A stretch of DNA of 64,000 bases from NCBI GenBank assembly GCA_947493195.1, contig CANLQG010000004.1, forward strand, positions 124,001 through 188,000. Reading direction: 5' to 3'. How positions within the stretch are numbered: the first letter of the stretch is position 1; each line of letters starts with the position of its first letter. This document shows, piece by piece, positions 57,015 through 64,000 of the stretch. Under the pieces are notes generated by a model. The model searched no databases and was not told the origin of the DNA. It was given only the letters and a program-made list of their open reading frames with translations. Both the position numbers and the translations under genes were made by a program. The DNA is from an uncultured Sphingomonadaceae bacterium. Lineage in GTDB: Bacteria > Pseudomonadota > Alphaproteobacteria > Sphingomonadales > Sphingomonadaceae.

Positions 57015-58703
57015 GTGAATCCCAAACCTATGGTTATTCGAAAGAATTTCACATTCCTCGCGCTCGTGCTGGCAGCATTTCCTGCCGCCGCGCAGGATTT
57101 TTCCGCACAATTGCCCGCCATCCTTACAGATGAGGACGCGCCCTACCTGCCCGACTTTTCATATGCCGGGTACGACTACGGCGTTTCGCCTTTGCCGCAG
57201 ATCGATACCGTGATCGACGTGGCCGACTTCGGCGCCGTGCCGGACGATGGGAAAGACGATAGCGAGGCGCTGCAATCTGCGCTGGCCGCCGCCCATGCCG
57301 CCCAAGGGCCGGTGCGGGTGCAACTGGGTGCCGGGCGCTACCAACTGACCGAAATCCTCTGGATCGAACGCAGCGGTATCGTTCTTGCAGGCATGGGCAG
57401 CGGCGACGGAGGGACCGAGTTGTACATGCCTCGCCCGCTCAACCAGATGGACGACGGCGGCGCGCTTGACGAACTGCGCGAATACCTGGTGCGATACGAC
57501 AAGCGCGAACGCCAGGCGAATGCCAACCTCGACGTGCTGTTTTCCGAATGCAGCTGGAGCGGCGGGTTCATCTGGACGCGCGTACCGAACGGTCGCCACG
57601 CAACCTACCTGGAAGAATACGACCGGCCCATCGAGACCGTGGCCGCAATCGAAAGCGGCAGCAGGGGCGAGCGGGTCCTCACCGTGCCCGGTGCCGCGAG
57701 CCTTGCCGTGGGCGACGTGCTGCAGATTCACTGGCACAACCGTGCTGGCGAGAACGGCCCCCTGATCGCTGCGATGTATGGCGCGGACCGCTCGGAATTT
57801 CCGGTCGGGGACCGGCACTGGCTTCTTCCCGACCGCCCGCTGGTGCGCCAGGCCACGCGGATCGAGGCGATAGCGGGTGACCAGGTCACGATTGCCGATC
57901 CCCTGCTGCACGACATCAACAGCGACCTGCCTGCCTATTTCGCCGCCTGGGAACACCTGAGCGAGGTCGGCATCCAGGACATGGCGCTGGTCTTTCCGCC
58001 CAGCCCGTTCTTCGGCCACCATAACGAGGCCGGCTTCAACGGCATCTATTTCACAGGCGTCCACAACGGCTGGATCAGCAACCTGCGTATCGAGAACGCC
58101 GACAGCGGCGTGCTGACCGACGATCTGGCCGCAGTCACGATTGCCAACGTGGTGAACGAGGGCGATCACATGGCGCACTATGGCGTCCACATCGGCAACG
58201 TTCACAACGTGCTGGTAACCGGTAACGAGGTGTTCAATCCGACGATCCACACTTTCAGTGTGAATACGCAGTCCACGCGGTCGGTCTATCATCGCAGCAC
58301 CGGGTGGGAACAACCCACGCTCGACCAGCATGCCGGTGCCAATCACCAGAACCTGTACGATGCGATGACCGTTCACGTGCGGCCGGAACCGGCAAGCGGA
58401 GATCGGCCTGCGACCTACGAGTTGTTCAAGGCTGGCGGGGCCGGATACTGGTTGCCCGGTCATGGCCGCTTCAACACGATATGGAATCTCGAAGTGCTGG
58501 TTGAGGGCAACGCCGCGCCGGGAGAAACCGTCGTCGTCGAGGAGGCCAGCGGCGGCCCCGAGGCGCGCGTGGTCGGTCTCCACGGCAACCGTCCGCTGCA
58601 ACTGGACTACACACCCACGCCATACGTCGAACTGGACCAGGCGCGCCCCATCGCCGCGCCGTCGCTGTACGAGTGGCAATTGCGGCAGCGGACCGGCGAA
58701 TAG
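57015..58703 (+). CDS. secreted right-handed beta-helix protein (pectate-lyase-superfamily fold)
   Basis: From GTG 57015 (AGGAG 9 nt upstream) it has 562 residues with a Sec signal ending AAFPAAAQ. Residues 68-95 carry the pectate-lyase-3/GH28-related entry motif (VIDVADFGAVPDDGKDDSEA). Later repeats such as GIYFTGVHNGWISNLRIENA and GVHIGNVHNVLVTGNEVFN are beta-helix coils. It is probably a lyase or hydrolase acting on an uronic-acid polymer. I cannot identify catalytic residues or a family number. An internal ATG (57030) is an alternative start. It shares the operator region with the receptor. Confidence 0.75.
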   Translation: MNPKPMVIRKNFTFLALVLAAFPAAAQDFSAQLPAILTDEDAPYLPDFSYAGYDYGVSPLPQIDTVIDVADFGAVPDDGKDDSEALQSALAAAHAAQGPVRVQLGAGRYQLTEILWIERSGIVLAGMGSGDGGTELYMPRPLNQMDDGGALDELREYLVRYDKRERQANANLDVLFSECSWSGGFIWTRVPNGRHATYLEEYDRPIETVAAIESGSRGERVLTVPGAASLAVGDVLQIHWHNRAGENGPLIAAMYGADRSEFPVGDRHWLLPDRPLVRQATRIEAIAGDQVTIADPLLHDINSDLPAYFAAWEHLSEVGIQDMALVFPPSPFFGHHNEAGFNGIYFTGVHNGWISNLRIENADSGVLTDDLAAVTIANVVNEGDHMAHYGVHIGNVHNVLVTGNEVFNPTIHTFSVNTQSTRSVYHRSTGWEQPTLDQHAGANHQNLYDAMTVHVRPEPASGDRPATYELFKAGGAGYWLPGHGRFNTIWNLEVLVEGNAAPGETVVVEEASGGPEARVVGLHGNRPLQLDYTPTPYVELDQARPIAAPSLYEWQLRQRTGE

Positions 58704-58709
58704 CGCTAG

Positions 58710-58732
58710 GCCGCCTGCATCCTGCAAGCGGC
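58710..58732. terminator. possible bidirectional terminator between the beta-helix gene and metH
   Basis: GCCGC-C-TGCA and TGCA-A-GCGGC pair around a 3-nt loop (nine pairs, one mismatch) in the 39-nt gap between two convergent genes. There is no T tract on either strand, so efficiency is doubtful. Confidence 0.4.
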
Positions 58733-58742
58733 TCTCAGGACT

Positions 58743-61382
<2,640 letters not shown>

Positions 61383-61383
61383 G

Positions 61384-62430
61384 TCAGGCTGCCAGCGTAA
61401 AGGGTTCGAGACCGGCCAGACGGGTGGCGGCAATCGGCTGCGGCACGGCGCGCGGGGCGGCACCGCGCACAGCAGCGGCGATGGCAGCGATATGGTCGGG
61501 CGTGGAGCCGCAGCAGCCTCCCAGCACGTTGACGTGTCCGCCCTGCGCCCACTCCTTCAGCAGCGAGGCGGTCTTTTCCGGCGGCTCGTCATATTCGCCC
61601 AGTTCATTGGGCAGGCCGGCGTTCGGATAGGCCAGCAGCAGCGTATCGGCGACTTTCGCCAGGGTCTGTACATAGGCCCGCAACTGCTCGGCACCGAACG
61701 AACAGTTCAGTCCGATGGCCACCGGCCTTGCATGGCGCACCGCGTACCAGAACGCCTCTACGGTATGCCCGGACAGGTTGCGGCCCGAAAGGTCGGTAAG
61801 CGTCATGGAAAGGGCAATGGGCACATCTCGGCCCAGATCGCGCTCCAGCTGGCGCACGGCGAATATGGCGGCCTTGGCATTAAGCGTGTCGAAGATCGTC
61901 TCGACCAGGATCAGGTCGGCCCCGCCCTCGATCAGCGCTGCTGCCTGCTCGCGATAGACATCGGCGAGGAAATCGAAATCGATCTCCCGGTAGCCGGGAT
62001 CCTCGACATCGGGAGACAGGGTAAGGGTCTTGTTGGTCGGCCCGAGCGCGCCTGCCACGAACCGCTGCATGCCATCACCCTCGGCCGCCGTATCGGCTGC
62101 CTGGCGCGCTATCCGGGCGGACGCGAGATTGATCTCGCGCACCAGGTGTTCGGCACCGTAGTCCGCCTGGCTGATGCGATTGGCGGAGAATGTGTTGGTG
62201 GAAACGATGTCGGACCCGGCGGCAAGATAGGCCGCGGTGATATCGCGAATGACATCTGGCCGCGTCAGCGCGAGGATATCGTTGTTGCCGCCCTGCGATG
62301 CTGATAGGCCAAGATCACCTGCGTAATCCTCCTCTGCCAGCTTTGCGTTCTGGATCATCGTGCCGAAAGCGCCATCGAAGATCAGGATGCGTTCGCGGGC
62401 TGCCGAGTTAATGGCTTCGCGCGCGCTCAT
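61384..62430 (-). CDS. metH: methionine synthase, homocysteine S-methyltransferase part (split MetH)
   Basis: The 348-residue protein is the N-terminal homocysteine/zinc domain of MetH. It opens with [13 protein letters not shown] and carries the zinc-binding cysteines in [12 protein letters not shown] and [15 protein letters not shown]. It must act together with the 879-residue protein encoded directly downstream. Splitting MetH at this junction is known in sphingomonads and related alphaproteobacteria. It overlaps metF by ATGA. Confidence 0.93.
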   Translation of the reverse strand: MSAREAINSAARERILIFDGAFGTMIQNAKLAEEDYAGDLGLSASQGGNNDILALTRPDVIRDITAAYLAAGSDIVSTNTFSANRISQADYGAEHLVREINLASARIARQAADTAAEGDGMQRFVAGALGPTNKTLTLSPDVEDPGYREIDFDFLADVYREQAAALIEGGADLILVETIFDTLNAKAAIFAVRQLERDLGRDVPIALSMTLTDLSGRNLSGHTVEAFWYAVRHARPVAIGLNCSFGAEQLRAYVQTLAKVADTLLLAYPNAGLPNELGEYDEPPEKTASLLKEWAQGGHVNVLGGCCGSTPDHIAAIAAAVRGAAPRAVPQPIAATRLAGLEPFTLAA

Positions 62431-63359
62431 GCCGCTGCCTCCAGCCGGGCGGCAGGGACGCGACGCCCCATCAGGTGGCAGACCGCCTCCAGCTGGGCCG
62501 CGCGGTTGAGGGTGTAGAAGTGGAAATCGCGAACGCCGCCATCATAAAGGCTGCGGCACAGGTCGGCGGTAATCGTGGTGGCCACGAACTTGCGCGTTTC
62601 CGGGTGATCGTCGAGGCCATCGAACATCGCGTGCATCCAGTCGGGCACCAGCGCGCCGCAGGCACCCGCGAACTTGCAGACCTGCGCGAAATTGGTGACC
62701 GGAAGGATGCCCGGAGCAATCGGAGCGTCGATCCCCGCCGCGGAGGCGCGGTCGCGGAAACGCAGAAACGCATCGGGCGAGAAGAAGAACTGGGTCAGCG
62801 CGCGAGAAGCCCCGGCATCCAGCTTGCGCTTGAGATTGTCGAGGTCGGCTTCGGCACTTGTCGCATCGGGGTGGACTTCCGGATAGGCCGCGACCGAGAT
62901 TTCGAAATCCGCCAGCTTGCGCAGCCCGGCAACCAGCTCTGCCGCGTTCCCGTAGCCCTCCGGATGCGGGACGAACGGTTCGCCCGGCTTGCCACCGTCG
63001 CCGCGCAGCGCAACGATGTGCCGCACACCCGCATCCCAGAACCGCATGGCCACCGCGTTCACTTCATCACGGCTGGCGCCAACACAGGTGAGATGGGCAG
63101 CGACCGGCACTTCGCCTTCGGTGATCAGGCGCTGCACGCCCGCGATGCTACGCGACTGGGTAGAGCCGCCCGCGCCATAGGTCATCGAGACGAAGGATGG
63201 CGCGAACGGGGTAAGGCGATGGAACGCCCGGAACAGCTGCTCCTCCGCGGTTTCCGTGGCAGGCGGGTAGAACTCGAAAGAGACCGAGATGTCCCCCGGC
63301 AGACCCGCGAACTGCGAATCGCGGTTCACCCTGTCTGTTTGGGAATCAGAGACTTCCAT
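62427..63359 (-). CDS. metF: methylenetetrahydrofolate reductase
   Basis: The 310-residue FAD enzyme makes the methyltetrahydrofolate used by MetH. The motifs SVSFEFYPPATETAEEQLF, FVSMTYGAGGSTQSRS and HIVALRGDGGKPGE are diagnostic, and FFFSPDAFLRFRDRA follows. It is first in the metF-metH operon, divergent from the ArsR-type regulator, with an 11-bp inverted repeat in the shared promoter region. Confidence 0.95.
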   Translation of the reverse strand: MEVSDSQTDRVNRDSQFAGLPGDISVSFEFYPPATETAEEQLFRAFHRLTPFAPSFVSMTYGAGGSTQSRSIAGVQRLITEGEVPVAAHLTCVGASRDEVNAVAMRFWDAGVRHIVALRGDGGKPGEPFVPHPEGYGNAAELVAGLRKLADFEISVAAYPEVHPDATSAEADLDNLKRKLDAGASRALTQFFFSPDAFLRFRDRASAAGIDAPIAPGILPVTNFAQVCKFAGACGALVPDWMHAMFDGLDDHPETRKFVATTITADLCRSLYDGGVRDFHFYTLNRAAQLEAVCHLMGRRVPAARLEAAA

Positions 63360-63410
63360 GCGCGCTTTACCTTCAGAAATAACCAGAAATTGCAGCTATC
63401 GGCTCACTTT

Positions 63411-63444
63411 CTTGCGGATATCAAGATATCCTTATATCCGCAAG
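63411..63444. promoter_or_regulatory. inverted-repeat operator between metF and the ArsR-type regulator
   Basis: Arms CTTGCGGATAT and ATATCCGCAAG are perfect 11-bp complements with a 12-nt spacer. The spacer itself holds ATATCC/GATATC half-sites, so GGATAT-type elements occur three times. The size and AT-rich core fit an ArsR-family dimer site. It is centred between the two divergent start codons, and the ArsR-methyltransferase protein is the likely ligand. Confidence 0.75.
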
Positions 63445-63479
63445 ATAGGATTGGATTGCACATATAAAGAATTCTGCAT

Positions 63480-64000
63480 ATGTACTCCGGCGTGCGGATC
63501 GAAGCTCTCATTGCTGCCCTGTCGGACCCGACGCGCCTGCGCATAATGCGCTTGCTCGAACATCTGGAACTGGCGGTAGGGGAACTGGCGCAGGCGCTGG
63601 GCCAGAGCCAGCCGCGCGTTTCCCGGCATGTCGCCATCCTGTGCGACAGCGGCCTTGCCGAACGGCGGCGCGAAGGCAGCTGGGTCTACCTGCGCAAGGC
63701 CATCTCGGATGCATCCGACAGTGCGGTGGACGTGGCCACCTCCCGCCTGCTCGACGCGGCAGAGGCCGAGGACGTGGAATTCGCCGCCCAGTGCGCGGAA
63801 GACCGCCGCCACCTCGCCGCCATTCGCGCAAGGCGCGAAAGCAGCGCGGCGCAGTTCTTCGCCAGCCACGCGGGCGAATGGGACCAGTTGCGCGCCCTCC
63901 TCAGCCCCGCCGAAGAGGTGGAGGAATGTATCGTCAAGGCGATCGGCCACCAGCCGCTGGGAAGGTTGCTCGACATCGGAACAGGCACCGGGCGCATCGC
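63480..64000 (+). CDS. ArsR-family regulator fused to a SAM-dependent methyltransferase domain (SahR-like), partial
   Basis: The gene starts at ATG 63480 and runs off the window after 173 codons. The N-terminal winged helix is ArsR-like (LSDPTRLRIMRLLEHLELAV, then LGQSQPRVSRHVAILCDSGL). A linker follows, then methyltransferase motif I begins (LLDIGTGTGRIA). Proteins of this architecture next to metF/metH are the S-adenosylhomocysteine-responsive repressors called SahR in proteobacteria. The position and the operator at 63411-63444 support that. The C-terminal half is not visible. Confidence 0.85.
   Translation, partial: MYSGVRIEALIAALSDPTRLRIMRLLEHLELAVGELAQALGQSQPRVSRHVAILCDSGLAERRREGSWVYLRKAISDASDSAVDVATSRLLDAAEAEDVEFAAQCAEDRRHLAAIRARRESSAAQFFASHAGEWDQLRALLSPAEEVEECIVKAIGHQPLGRLLDIGTGTGRI

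Noticed and set aside
53950..57018. 1022-codon open frame on the plus strand
   Set aside because: It is antisense to the whole TonB-dependent receptor gene, has no recognisable domain, and arises from high GC in the third codon position of the real gene.

Overview
The window is GC-rich (roughly 64-65 %) alphaproteobacterial chromosome. Gene content and protein style suggest Sphingomonadales, probably Erythrobacteraceae or Sphingomonadaceae. The pointers are the split metH, the long oligosaccharide-type TonB-dependent receptor, the sigma-54/FliA flagellar hierarchy and the dense start/stop overlaps (ATGA, GTGA, TAATG). I see no insertion sequence, CRISPR array, integrase or rRNA.

Region 1 (1-32420) is a nearly complete flagellar gene cluster. 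On the minus strand lie a lytic transglycosylase, flhA and fliA, then flgM-flgN, then flgA behind an unusual reduced MotA/MotB-like pair. Divergent from these on the plus strand is flgBCDEFGHIJKL-motAB. The flagellin gene (minus, with a strong terminator) is divergent from a sigma-54 enhancer-binding regulator, which leads into fliEFGHIJK-fliLMNOPQR-flhB-fliD-fliS. Two near-identical sigma-54 promoters precede flgB and the transglycosylase-flhA-fliA operon. Three copies of a common FliA-type motif (CTTAAA, 14 nt, then SCCGNTCT) precede flgM, fliC and fliD. This gives a readable hierarchy: sigma-54 plus regulator drives export and hook genes, and FliA, held back by FlgM, drives filament genes. 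Several components are unusually short (FlgD, FlgE, FlgJ, FliM, flagellin).

Region 2 (32417-45435) is glycogen metabolism: glgP, glgB, glgC, glgA, pgm and glgX on the minus strand, with malQ divergent. glgX converges on fliS and shares a CTAG. malQ runs into the 3' end of a tRNA-Gly(CCC).

Region 3 (45653-58703) is a polyuronate-utilisation locus. Its parts are a TonB-dependent receptor, a hydratase, a DctPQM TRAP transporter, a LacI regulator, an RpiB/LacA-type isomerase, a KduD-type dehydrogenase, a KdgK-type kinase, an alginate-lyase-family enzyme and a divergent secreted beta-helix protein. The implied route is outer-membrane uptake, periplasmic lyase action, TRAP import, then isomerase, dehydrogenase and kinase to 2-keto-3-deoxy-6-phosphogluconate. 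Three copies of a LacI-like operator (TGACACCGGTKMCC) mark the control points. An RpiB-family isomerase stands where kduI would be expected.

Region 4 (58743-64000) is the methionine/methyl cycle: metF and metH split into two genes on the minus strand, divergent from an ArsR-methyltransferase fusion (SahR-like) cut by the window edge. An 11-bp perfect inverted repeat lies between metF and the regulator.
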